Below, one piece after another: positions 1 to 12,100 of a stretch of DNA of 64,000 bases (its first letter is position 1; each line of letters begins with the position of its first letter). The stretch is from Scolanthus callimorphus (Eukaryota; Cnidaria; Anthozoa; Actiniaria; Edwardsiidae): NCBI GenBank assembly GCA_033964015.1, contig CM066916.1, positions 15,168,501-15,232,500 of the forward strand. The letters are read 5' to 3'. Position numbers and translations under genes: made by a program. Under the pieces are notes generated by a model. That model did no database searches. It saw only the letters and a list, made by a program, of their open reading frames with translations, and was not told the DNA's origin.

Positions 1-53
1 CCCTTTCTCCACCCATCTGCCTCTGCTAACTGAACAAATGAATATACTTCTAG

Positions 54-112
54 GTTTGTCATCAATGTGATAGAGAGGATCGCTTGCTGTTGTGTGATGA
101 CTGTGATAACGG
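54..112 (+). CDS. PHRF1: PHRF1 exon: first half of PHD finger
   Basis: The acceptor TAG ends at 53 and the donor GTAAGG starts at 113. It encodes VCHQC, then DREDRLLLCDDCDNG, giving the first two Zn-ligand pairs (C-x2-C, C-x2-C) of a PHD finger. The exon ends with two bases of a Gly codon completed by the next exon. Confidence 0.85.
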
Positions 113-3100
113 GTAAGGAGCCATCCCTGGTGAACGTCCCTGTTTCCTGTTTTTCTTCTTCTGTGGGATACCCCAGGGATCATTAATGAAGAAAGATCCC
201 ATTGGGCTGTTCCAGTATCCATAAAGATGGGATTTCACTCAGAATAGCAGGTTTCATTTTTACCTGAGATTGAAAAGACTATAATATACTCTACTATATT
301 CTAGAAGCAACTAAATTGTTTTTCCTTTTGATTTCATTTATCCCGGATGGCTTTAGTTTCTAGCCTTGCAAACCCTAGCACATATGGCAGCTAAACGTTT
401 TATAAGCACTTTATGCTTTCAGTTGCCATTGAATTTATTTGGGAAAACATATAATAACGGTCTAGCGTTTTACGTACTAAAAAATTCGTTTATGAAGCAT
501 GTAAATGATCTCAAAAATCGTGTACACGGTTTTGAAAATCGTTTGATTCAAAAAATCGTTTGAACGATTGTGAAAAAATGTTTAAACGAATGGTGAAAGC
601 GTGTACATTAGTGACACAATCGTCTAAACGAGTTGAAAAATCTTCGGGAAAGTTACGGACATAATCTCCGGGAAATAAAGCGTTCTATCCGAATCTGAAT
701 CGGCTCCACGAACCGCTTTAGTTCATCCAAACTTCCCATTTCCCCTACTTTTAGTTAGTTAGTATATAAATTTCGTGTAATGAGGAATGCTATTCTTGTG
801 CAATATTTCATTTTTTCGCAAAAATATAATTCGGCATTAATTAATGTGTACGCGCTGGCTGCGCATTCGAGTACACGAGCCTGTGTTCCGTGGCCTTTTG
901 ATAACGTTCGGTTTGTGAAGGGTGTCGAAATTTGAAAATCGTGTACATGTTTTGGAAAATCGTATAAACGATTTGGAAAATCGTATAAACGATTTGGAAA
1001 ATCGTATAAACGATTTGGAAAGTCGCTTGTGTGTTTCGGAAAGTTGTGCACACGTTTTGGAAAATCGTTTGAACGATTTGAAAAGTCGTGTATACGTTTC
1101 CAGAACTCGTTTACTAATCGTTTATTTTGACCTTATGAATGGAAAGTCGTTATTATACGTTTTCCCAAAGAAGGATCACTTACATGGCTTGATTTATTGC
1201 ATTAATTTGTTCCAGCTATCACTTGGAGTGCTTAAACCCTCCACTTGAGTTTGTTCCCATTGACGAATGGTATTGCCCTGATTGTCAGCCTCAACATCAG
1301 GATGAGGCTAGTGAGGAGGAGCAGGGTGAGGCCAACATGGCGGTTGGAACAAGCTCAAGTTCAAGGTCACGCGCCAGTCGTGCCTCAGTTGCCAGCACTA
1401 GCAGTGAGACAGGTATAACAAAAGCGCATCTCTGGTAAAATTGAGACCTGGGACCCAGCCTACCCAATAACCCCATTCAGCTTTGCTTTGGGGTTGAGGA
1501 ACCAGATAGGAATCTGTGGTATCCCTTGTTTTATTCCAGTAGACATCCTTAAGTCTTACCCAATTAGGTTTCTGCCTAATCCCAGACTAATCCCAGCTTA
1601 CAGCTCTGTGGGCTCCAAGGTTTCTGTACTTACTTTGATGGATGGGATACAATAATTATGAGATCCCAGTATTTACAGCTGGGGCATGGTTGGGCTCCAG
1701 CTCTTCCAGCTGGCTCAGCCACCTTGTATCTATATATTAATGTTTGGATGCCAGATGTGATGACACGGACGGTGGAGCGGGCAAATTTTCGTATGCCCAC
1801 CTACTCTGTCATACATTGTCTCTAATAAGCCCCTCACGTACCAACATGCCACCATCAGAAGGTGAACGTACCTGAGTGTCAATGATTTGTGTATGAATTT
1901 TTTTCTCAAACCAAAACGTTTGAAATCATTGCTGAGTCCAGCAAAAGTTAACGATAGTGTGAGCTCAGCAGAATACAACATAGTAGATCTTTTGTCGAAA
2001 ATGGCAGCTGCAAATGTGAAATTTCCCTACCCCTGACAAAAAAGATCACTTTTACTTTATTATTATACCTAAGTTTCGTTGGCTCAAATGGAGCTACATA
2101 TAAATGGCCATCTAAGCCGGGGTAAACGTGAAAACATATATAACAAGTGTTCAACAAGGGGTACTGCGTTTACTCAAAGGCTTCCAAACTTTGGGAATGT
2201 TTGATAGGACAACTTTGTGGGTTTGCTAAACGTCTTGATTTTATATTATAATTCCCTCAAATCATTGCGAAACCATTTTGGTAAAAGAACCAGATGGAAT
2301 GTGAAGCCTGTTGTGATGCTGTCGGCCAGAGACTTAATCTGCCAGGAGCGTACACTAGATTTAAACAAGCTCCAGGCACAACATTTGGGTTTGAGGGTTT
2401 GGCTGATCCCGCATTCCCGCAACTTTTTCACAAAAATCCCGCATCCTGCTTTTGATAATGTTGACATTAAAACCAAGAAAAAAAAAACTTGGCAGCAATG
2501 TGTTACATTCCGGAACGACAAGCGTATCCTGCATCCAAGGTCCGAATTTGGTTGCTCGAACAGACGACAGCCTGGAAAGTTTTTGATGTCGACAAAAGTC
2601 GGCCTGCCGTAAACGCTGCACCCGCAATTTCCAAAGGCACCATAAAACGTTTCGAAGTAACAGAGAACTACCACGATTTTTCATCATGCCTAGAGACTGC
2701 TTCCGACACTTTCACCAAGTGTTTGGCGCTATACTGACCTGTTTGAATTCACTGTGTATATCCTTAGGCGTGACACGGAGAGCCCGAACAGCCGCGTCAG
2801 CTCGCGGCCGGCGTAGATCAACTGCGCGTTCACGTGGTACAAGTCGTCGTAGAACAACCTCCACGCGTGGACGGGGTCGCTCTGGTACCAGCAGCCGAGG
2901 GAGGACTAGAGCTCGTACGACACGTGGCCGAAGGAGGACCAAGTCCAGGGGGAGAAAAAAGAGTACGTCAGGCACTAGGGATGGGAAATCAACTGTTAGA
3001 AAGGTCAAAAGACGACGCAGGAAACGGAGAACAAAGAAGTCTACATCAACGAAAAGAAGGACAAAAAGGCGCAAAGTTGAGGAGGACTCTTTTGTGAATC

Positions 3101-6100
3101 CGTTTGAGGGCCCTTCCCGCAGGGGGCGCACAGTGACAGAAAGACTGAATGAGAGCCTCAGGGGCTCAGGTAGCGGAGGCGATATGGGACGTCCTCTCGC
3201 TAGTTGTCCCTTCCCAAGCCGACTTGAACCGACGCTGAGTTTCTCCTTATTTGGTAATTCCTACTCATTGGAAGTGACTGATAGCTTTGAGGATACAACC
3301 GCGGACGAGAAACAAGAAAGACCCGACTCAGATAGGTAAGAATTGTCAATAGGGCTACAGCAGGTAGTAGTGGGATGAAAGAATATGACTTTTCACGGTT
3401 TAAGGGCCGTTCACACGGCGCGATTTCAGCTGCGATTTGAGGCGCGATTTTTGCGGCGATCGTCGACGTCATATCGCGGTGGTGTGAACGGGCGGCGATT
3501 TGGCCCTGCGATATTTGCCAGTTCGTTGGCGATCTAAAGAGATCGCACACGCATCGCAATGAAATTTGAACATGTTCAAAACGCCTGCGACGTCGCGGCG
3601 ACATCGCCGGTGAAATCACCCGGAAAAGGGTCTTGGTTTACCTGTGGTGGGGCACGCAGACCGACACGCACGGACGCGCCCGCGATACCCAAATAGGAAT
3701 ACCGCTGAACCATGAAAAATGAAGTCGATCGTATACCTGAGTTCTACTTTGAGCTATTGTATTCTTCCTGCGATACCTATGGTGCTCCGCTGTGCGGCCG
3801 CTAAGGAGCTCCGCTATTACTAGATTTGGGTTCCCTGTGGTATAGACGGGCAATTGGGGGGGGGGGGGGGGGGCAGGTCGATTGTTTGTCCTTGTTTTAC
3901 CACGAATTTGCGCCCCTAAGAAGAGGACCCGCGCATTGTAATTGTCTTCTTGCTTTGAGATGCCTCTGGGGAATGGGATTTCTATTTTCGTCCGATTATG
4001 CACTAAAATGGGACTGGGATTTCTGGGAAATGGGAATTAGACACCCCCCTGCATTGATAACCCTGTATTCGGTAACTTGGCTTTGCTTGTTGAAGTTACT
4101 CGTTAAGTGTAGGTTTTAAAATAACTAAAAAGTAGCGTTTTAAAACAATTAGGGTTTTGCGCATGCGCTAATGACGTCATTGGTAGTGTACTTTTCATTT
4201 TCCCACGTTTTGTAACCCCCTACACCTGGCTTTGCACGGATCAAAGTCCTTACACAGTGTGGGCTGTGAGATGACTAAAAAAGTACCGAATTGAAACCAA
4301 CCAGTTTTTTGGCAGAAATAGGTAGCACATGGAGAAGTTTAAGTGCCAATTTGACCTATATATAATTTGGTAGAGGTATAGAGGTAACAGAGATTCCAAG
4401 AGTTTTAGACACGCGAAGTCCCGCAGAAAGCTCGAGAGGAGGAGGGAAAGGATAAGCGTATGTATCGAGGCAGGGGTGGGTAAAAATGAACACATAAATT
4501 AACAAATAATCAACATAAATGCTAATGTCGAGCTAATGAGCTAACACCGGAGTGAGTGACATCGAGTCCCCACTACAACTCTGGGTTACCATAGTAACCC
4601 ACGAGTTAAAAAACTGGATTCGATTCCACTCTCGAAAAGGGCTCATAAAACTTGGGAAAAAAGGCAAGACCCTCGCCAGATATACTAGTACTAGTAACCT
4701 TTTGATATGATTTAAAGTGCTGGAATATTTTTCTGAAAACGTCACCATTTCATACTGTAATTCCACGCTCATGTGAGCAATTAATGGTGAGAGGTGACAA
4801 AGTGCAAAAGCATTCTTCTGATTCGCCATTTTGGATAACAACAAGTACGGAACACAGCAAATGAAGGCAAGTTTTTGTTGAAAGATCTTGGTAATTTTTT
4901 TTTGGCATACAATGTACCTCATGTTATGAAAACTGCCTAAGACATAGGCTGCTCCATTAAAATCCATGCCGGAATGTACCCACAGGGATCTTTTGTGTCA
5001 GCAGGGCCTTAAGGTTACTTTACACTAGAATTTCCACAGAATATATAGAGCAGATTTCAGATGACTGTCGTGAGTAATTCAAAATTTCTTTGTTTTATTC
5101 AGAATTGGTGTAATCACTTTGCAATGGGATTCACACAGTGAATTTTGTTCTATATTTTCCACATTGGTATTTTTTTTCGTCAGGGGTTGCTTCAGATTTT
5201 TATAAGAGTTGTGCAGAAACCTGAAAACTCCACATGGGTAGAGGAATTTTTGAAAACAAAGATGTCCTTAATGGGGGGTGGGGGTTAATTGGACTGCCAC
5301 ATCTTGCACCACCACTAGCTCTTAAAGTCCATATCACCAGTGAATTTGCAGTATTCTGGGCATTACCACTGTATGCATTGCTACGCGACCTCAAAATTCA
5401 CTGTTGCGATGGGCGATTGGCGATTTTTAGCCGTCAATCAAAACTAAAACGTTGGATTCGGCTACTTCGGTGGGTCGACATTAATTGTAAAATCAATTAA
5501 AATAATTGTAGGCTATCCTTTGGCTTTCTGTCCTAGAATTATTAACTTTCTGACTCAAGAAAATTGACATTACAATTCCTTTGCTGAGAATCGCCAATCG
5601 CAACCGTGAATTTTTAGGTCGCGTAGCAATGCATACAGTGGTAAACTAAAAGACACCACTGATTCTGTCTTTACCTTTTTCAAGCAATAGATTTATGCTA
5701 ATTAGGCTCATGATGATGTCAGGTAAGGCACATCCTCCATAAGCAAAGATCAAGACAAGGATCTTGGATGTGCTTCGAATCATCAAAAGCAGTGATCAAA
5801 AAGCTTAGATCATTTTGCCTGACCTGGTGTCACCTAATTTTCATAACATTAGGTTTTCATGGTGGGTAGGTGTGATATGCAATTTAATATCCAGCAACTA
5901 TTGACCTCCCATTCCAGACACATTGCCTGCTTTCTCATTAGATTAATTGACTAATACATTAAAATAATTGGCTGGTCAAAGCTATCATTGAGGATTTTAA
6001 CACCTAAATATCTAAAAGGTCCCCATGTTGTTCATCCCATGCTTCACTGGTTTTGGTGGAATGGTAGGTGGGGTTCTCAATCTATTTTTCTAGTCAAAAA

Positions 6101-9100
6101 CGTCTCAGAATCTTAGTCCTATTTATTGAAAATCCCAGTTTATTTGTTGGAAATTTAAACCCCATTCCCATTTTCTATTGTTTTAAGGACTGCTGCACCC
6201 AACCCTAGCCACTCAAATCTTTTTTTTCCAACACCCATTGTACCCCTTATTTGCCCTGATGTAACCTTTGGCACCAACACTTGGCATTTGTTTGGTACTT
6301 TTTGCATTTAAGCAAACCTAATGCCGGACAGTGAATGCAAAATAATCAGAAAATCAGTTAAATAAAATTCAAACTGCTTTGCAGGCTGCCAAAGAAAAGA
6401 GCAACGGTTATCGCTTTAGTTCACGGTTATCGCACGAGTTCACCGTAGCGGTGCTTTGATTTTTACCAGGGACGAATCTTCTTCAGATGTACTGGGATCG
6501 ATACTTGATGGGCTGGATACACTAAACAGCCGACGAGCCACATTATCACGTGATGGTCGCGTGATCGACGAGTCACGTGATGCGAAAAGCCAGTCATGTG
6601 TTGTCAAGGAGGATGAAAAGATGGCTTCTCAGGCGTCGGACGTTAGACTTCCAGAGCGGTTAAAGGATTTTAGAGAGGGTAACAGAGTAGTCGTGCAAGA
6701 TGAAAAGAAACTCAAAGCACTTGAAACCCTTGCTGCTAGTAGAGCGAAAAGCAAATATAAAACCCCGCAGTCTTCTAAAAATAGCCAAGTTTCTGTTAAA
6801 AGAGAAATGTTGACCAAGGCAGAAGAAAATCTTCCACGTGCACAACTTGCGGCAACTTCGCAGTTGAGCGCGGTGAAGGCACGAGGTACAACAAGCAGCA
6901 GCACGCACCGATCACGTGTCAAAAAGGAAATGAGTGTGGCTGCTCCTTCGTCTAAAACGCGATTCAGAATTCCTAAGAAGATTTCTAAAGAAGTGGATTC
7001 ACCTTCCAAGTCAATGGATTCAGAGGCACCGAAGAAAGCGGAAATAAAAGACAACACGAGTGCGTCCACATCGACATGTGTATCTTCAAGTGCATCTTCA
7101 ATCCAAATAAAAACTGAACAGGAAGACCACCGTGTAGGTAAGAAGACTTCTACTGCGACTAAGACTTTACCTTCTTCATTGTTGACATCGCCTCGAAAGG
7201 TTAGAGCTCCATGCAAATCAGTTGCATCTTCAAGCAAAGTGCCAGTTTCTTCCTCTTCTGCAGTTTCTCGGAAAACACCTCATCTGTCGAAGGAAGTATC
7301 TTCGGTAACTGTGAAAAAAGAACGAAAGGGCGAGTCGTGCGGGGAGTCACGCAAAGGTACAGATCAGAAAACTGATCAGCTTAGCAGTAACATTGCTATC
7401 ATTAAAATGCTTCGTGAGAAGACATCCAGCATGAGAGCGGAGATCGGATGGTGCAGTGGCCAAAAAATGTCTCCTTCTCGAAAAGTACATAGTAGTGCTA
7501 CTTCTCCCCAGGAGAAGAAATCAAACTCTTCGGTTGACGAGAAGAACGAAAAGACTTCATCGATAACTTCTTCATCGAAGATTGAGGAAGAGAGATCACA
7601 GAGAGTATCATTACTTGTTCATGCCGTAGCCACGGCTCGGTCCCGCGCTGTATCAAGCGTTACAACGTCAAAACCTACAGATTTAGTTGGCAAAGCCAGC
7701 TGCTCTAGTGTAGCTCCAATGGAGTGTGTCGCGTCACTTCCTTATGATCGAGCAACGGACACTTACAAAGATAAGAATAGTAAAAGTACACTGCCTGTCA
7801 AATTCGAACCGCATACTCATATCAACCAATCAAGGGAAAGTACGCCGTTGGCGCAGGCTACTAGCAGCTTGATCTCTAAAGGGAGTGCCTCAGTCGTCCA
7901 CCCTGGTTCCAATTCAAATACTGGGTCTCAGTTGGTTTCCCGAGTTTCCATTTCTGGTACTGACACGACATCTCTTAGCCAGCCTGGAAATAATGTCACG
8001 CCTCTTTCACGTGGCCTAAGTCACGTGTTCCCATCACATGATGTCACGGCTCTGACTGAGCGTGTAACACTACCTCTGGCAAGTACTATGTCACACATTC
8101 GTAGCGGTCCTGTACCTGTGGCCATCGTGCGGCCGTCTCCTTACCGAGCCCCAGCAAGCGATAATAGTAAACCTGGAGGTCCAGGAATAGTTCAAAGAGG
8201 AACGGAGTCAAGAGACGAAAACAGAAAGAAGGTACTTTAGACAAATAACGCCGTTAAAAGGTTTCTATTTCAATTAACCTTGCTTGTTGTATCATGAGTC
8301 ATGCATCTTAATGAAGTCGATTTTGATTTGAATTAGGCAAACGAAACCACACTTAAAACACTCCAAGACGTTGTTGTTACGGCAATGTAATGGATTCTTT
8401 GACATAAACTGCTGCGTTTTTCAGGCAACAATTGTTATTGCGAACTATGACGTATGGTTCATGATACAGTCAGGAACTTGTGAGTATTAATTTGCATCAC
8501 CCATAGGTTCATGTGGCAGCGTTTTTGCTGACCGATCTGTTTTTTAGAACACTTCATGGCACAATAGACCTCCTCAGCTTGGGCGTAATGTTGTCCTATT
8601 TCAGATCACGTGGCATTCCCATGAGTATTCTTTCTTCTTCTGCTATGCATCGAAGCATATATGAATATGGAAGCATCCCAAACAAAGAAAGATTATTCCA
8701 ACGAATGCCACGTGATCTAAAAATGGGACAACATTACGCCCAAGCTCAGGGGTCTATTGCAATTACAATTACATTGTTCTGATTTCATTTTAATATACGT
8801 ATGCTCTCTGGCGAACCAGCAAACAAAGAATTAACCTGGCAACTTGGGAAGCATGGGTGGCGCAGCGTGTAGAGCGCTTTTCTCTCATCTCTGTTCACCG
8901 GGTTCGATTCCCAGTCTGGGCAGTTGGGATTTTTTCTCAGCTGTTTCGAACCTTGTGTTTATATCCCCTTCTGAGATGTATATTTCTACAATTTGTTTAT
9001 ATCACCGACCCCCTTGCCATTAAGACAACTTCGCCCAAGTTTGGTTGTCTGAGGTTCATCCCTTCCCAAGATATAAACCTTTTCTCGTTTGATGACATGA

Positions 9101-12100
9101 CTGCTGCACCCCCTTGCCACTTATCAACTTCAACCAGTTTGGTTGTCTGAGGCTCATCCCTTCCCAAGATATACCGTTTCCGGGATACGTTGTCACTGTA
9201 AAAAGCAACAAAGCTTGGTGCGCTAGGGAGTATGGGTAGAAATTTGTTTGAATTTCTGTAAAATATTAGAAACAAACATGCTTAGGAATGTGCTTAAATT
9301 AAATGATTTTACCTGTGGTTGCGATAACTGCCTGAATTTGTAGCAGTCTACGGAGGTTAGATGCCCCCATCATCCTTTGCGCTTCAAGCTTATAGGCTTT
9401 TTGGGTGACAACGTTTCCCGGAAACGGTATATATACCTTATCTCCGCTACAAAACCGGTGGGTTGCCTGTGCCGACGACGCTCGATGTTGTTTCCTTTTC
9501 CTCCTGCATGTAGCTATGGTGCTCCGCTACTCGGGCGCCCGCGAGAGCCCTGCTATAATACATGGGACTCACCCTCAATTGGGGGATGAGCCCCTCGTGG
9601 TGCGCAGAGCTTGAGTGAAAATTTAGAGACTCTCTGTCTCGTCCAAGACACGTTGTTCTTGTTTCTTTCTAGGGTATAGCCAGACTACAGTTCACCACCC
9701 AAGCGGCTGACGAGGTGAAGTTGGCACTCAAGCCCTATTTCTTACATCAGGAGATTACCAAAGCAGAGTACACACATATCCTCAAACGCGCTGTTGATAA
9801 GGTAGGCGATTGTTATCTCATCGTGCATTACAACCTTATTTAAATCTTTTTTAAACGGCTGTGTACTGTCGCACTTTGTAATAATTGACGCACTTTGTAA
9901 TACCTGACGCAATGTGTAATAAAGTTGACGGCTGACGGTTTAAACGGCTGTGTACTGTCGCACTTTGTAATAATTGACGCACTTTGTAATACCAGAAACA
10001 TATAACTTAGTTGAAACATGTAACGGTGAACCAAGCTTCGGATTATTCGTATCGAGTTTATGACCATATTTGGTCAATAATGAACTCTCGACTGCTAACC
10101 CAAGCAGGTTTTCTTTGCATAATATTTCATTTTTCGCTTAAATAAAGTAGAGCAACAGTGGAAAGTGATAATATACTAACATTTAACATCTTGAAGTCTT
10201 TCAACAACATTATTTTCAAAATCAGTTCAATTGTTTATTCTGCGAATATTCCGCAGCTTGGCACTAAAGCAATGTATGTGTGTTACACGTTTCAACTCAC
10301 TTATATGTTTCTGGTAATACCTGACGCAATGTGTAATAAAGTTGACACACTTTTTAATAAAAAAGCTGACGCAATTTGTAACAAGCCCCTGTCGAGTTTA
10401 TAATAAAGCGAATAACAAATATGGTTGGTTTCTCAAACTTAAGAAAAAGTTGTTATGGATATTGGAATGCAGTCTTTACACAAGCAGATTGTTAACATAG
10501 TCATATAAATCATTTTAGTATAATTACTCAAGTGATTTCTAAGAATTTCCGCGCGCTGATTGGTCGAGAGGTTCGTTTTCTCTCGCTATAATCACCTACT
10601 GGTGATTATAACATTGAAAGGATCGGGAGTGCGCGCGCGAGTTTTGTTATGATCGTGACAAAATCCCCCAAAACAAAGTTTTTTGCCTAAAAACCTTATG
10701 AATCACTTGAGAAATTATACTAAAACAATTAGACGTGATTATTGGCGAATATTCGGCAATAATCACGTCGCCTTCAGCAACTAACTGTTAATAATAAACT
10801 TCAGAGTTGTTTAGAGGCAACGTAAACCATGATCGGCAAGTCAACATTGTGTGTTATAAAAATAAATGCAATATACAGAATGCAATTAAAAGATTGATAG
10901 AAAGAAACAAAGATAGGTAAACATCCGTTACATATAAACAAACGTTTTATTTCTTAAAAATTGGTATCTTCCGCAAAACGTACGAACATAAATTACATTA
11001 GGGAGTTTCCATTATCTACAGGGGAAGATTTTTGTAATAAAGGGTTACCTAATTACTGCGATTTTCATAATTCTGCGAACTCTACCACCGACCAACAAAC
11101 CACGGTCGGGCTTCCGTCAATCAACCAGGGAACAACTATGGGCGATTTCACGGATGTTTTGCTGGATCTTGTGAACTGATAGGGGCTAGCAAGGCTTCAA
11201 AACACAATTTTCACTGTTCAATGCAATCCAAACTAAGAAAACATGCGTGGACTTGACTTAAAAGGTTTGATTGACGGAAGCCAAAACCCAGTTTGGTGTT
11301 CAGTAATGTCAAGTGGGAGTTCGCAGAATTATGAAAATCGCAGTAATGCCCCCTCTGCGCAGAAAAATAGTGCCGCTCCCCTTAATAATGACAATTCCAT
11401 TGCAAGCTACATTTTTGCTTTCATTCTTTACTATCAATCAATAACTGATAAAAACTAAACGCACGAAAAAGGCGACATTAAACACTAGCTATATTCGACT
11501 AATCTCATGGAGTTTTACTGCAGATGCAGATGTTTCCTTGCTATCTTTTCCAATAAATCGCAGCGATCGACGATAAACCAACTATGTTTCATATACATGA
11601 ACCCAGTGACATTGCACAAAAAAAGCCGGGAATTCAGGACCCTGTTGTGAAGGTGCAGCCTTTTAATTATTCCTTAAATAGTAAACCATTTTCACTGGTC
11701 TCATCGTGCTATATAAGTTATGGGAAGGAGACCTGGCGGAGCACCTGAGTGCGAGGACGATATATAAGGGTGGGAGGGTGTGAAAGAAACGGAACTCCGC
11801 CAGGTCAGCACAATTAGACGTAAAAGCGCCGCGAGTAATACACGTGACCAGGGGCGCCTCCTTACCACGGGAGTAGCGACGAAGTGATAATTATATTCAT
11901 GAGTTAATGCCTTATATACGCACTAATTAGGCCATTGAAAATAGGTATATAACGGGGAGTTCGCAGAACAATGAAAATCGCAGTGAGCGGGCCCATTTGG
12001 ATAGGCTAACTCATAAGCTTTCTTACAGTCACGAGGCCAGTATCGTCACCATTGCCAAAGTATATAGCTGGGAGAATATCAATAATATACCACCGAACAA

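Larger units (their letters stand above)
3336..6469 (+). other. PHRF1 intron with GC-rich foldback, poly-G and a 282-bp MITE
   Basis: A 3.1-kb intron. It holds a GC-rich inverted-repeat segment (about 3401-3612), a tatGGTGCTCCGC...GGAGCTCCGCTA hairpin (3775-3817), a run of about 17 G (from 3857) and a 282-bp MITE (5363-5644). Nothing recognisable lies at 3900-5362 or 5645-6469. Confidence 0.65.
8232..9672 (+). other. PHRF1 intron with foldback, SINE and satellite-related repeats
   Basis: Holds a foldback (8563-8758), a tRNA-derived SINE (from 8855), a two-unit repeat related to the CRE satellite (9003-9185) and a degenerate GGTGCTCCGC hairpin (9514-9557). Confidence 0.65.

Noticed and set aside
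922..1248. Open frame with repeated LENRIND heptads
   Set aside because: It is produced by a 21-bp minisatellite in an intron, runs past the PHD exon acceptor in another frame, and the opposite strand is equally open.
2712..3131. Opposite-strand frame rich in Leu/Arg
   Set aside because: Shadow of the Arg/Ser-rich PHRF1 exon, which has matching splice sites and phase.
4533..4967. 144-codon minus-strand frame
   Set aside because: Lies inside a PHRF1 intron, has no recognisable domain, and composition looks random.
6629..7237. 202-codon minus-strand frame
   Set aside because: Antisense shadow of the large Ser-rich PHRF1 exon (Ser codons read as low-complexity residues).
8855..8920. tRNA gene
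   Set aside because: A and B boxes are present but no anticodon arm or acceptor stem folds. It matches a cnidarian SINE head.
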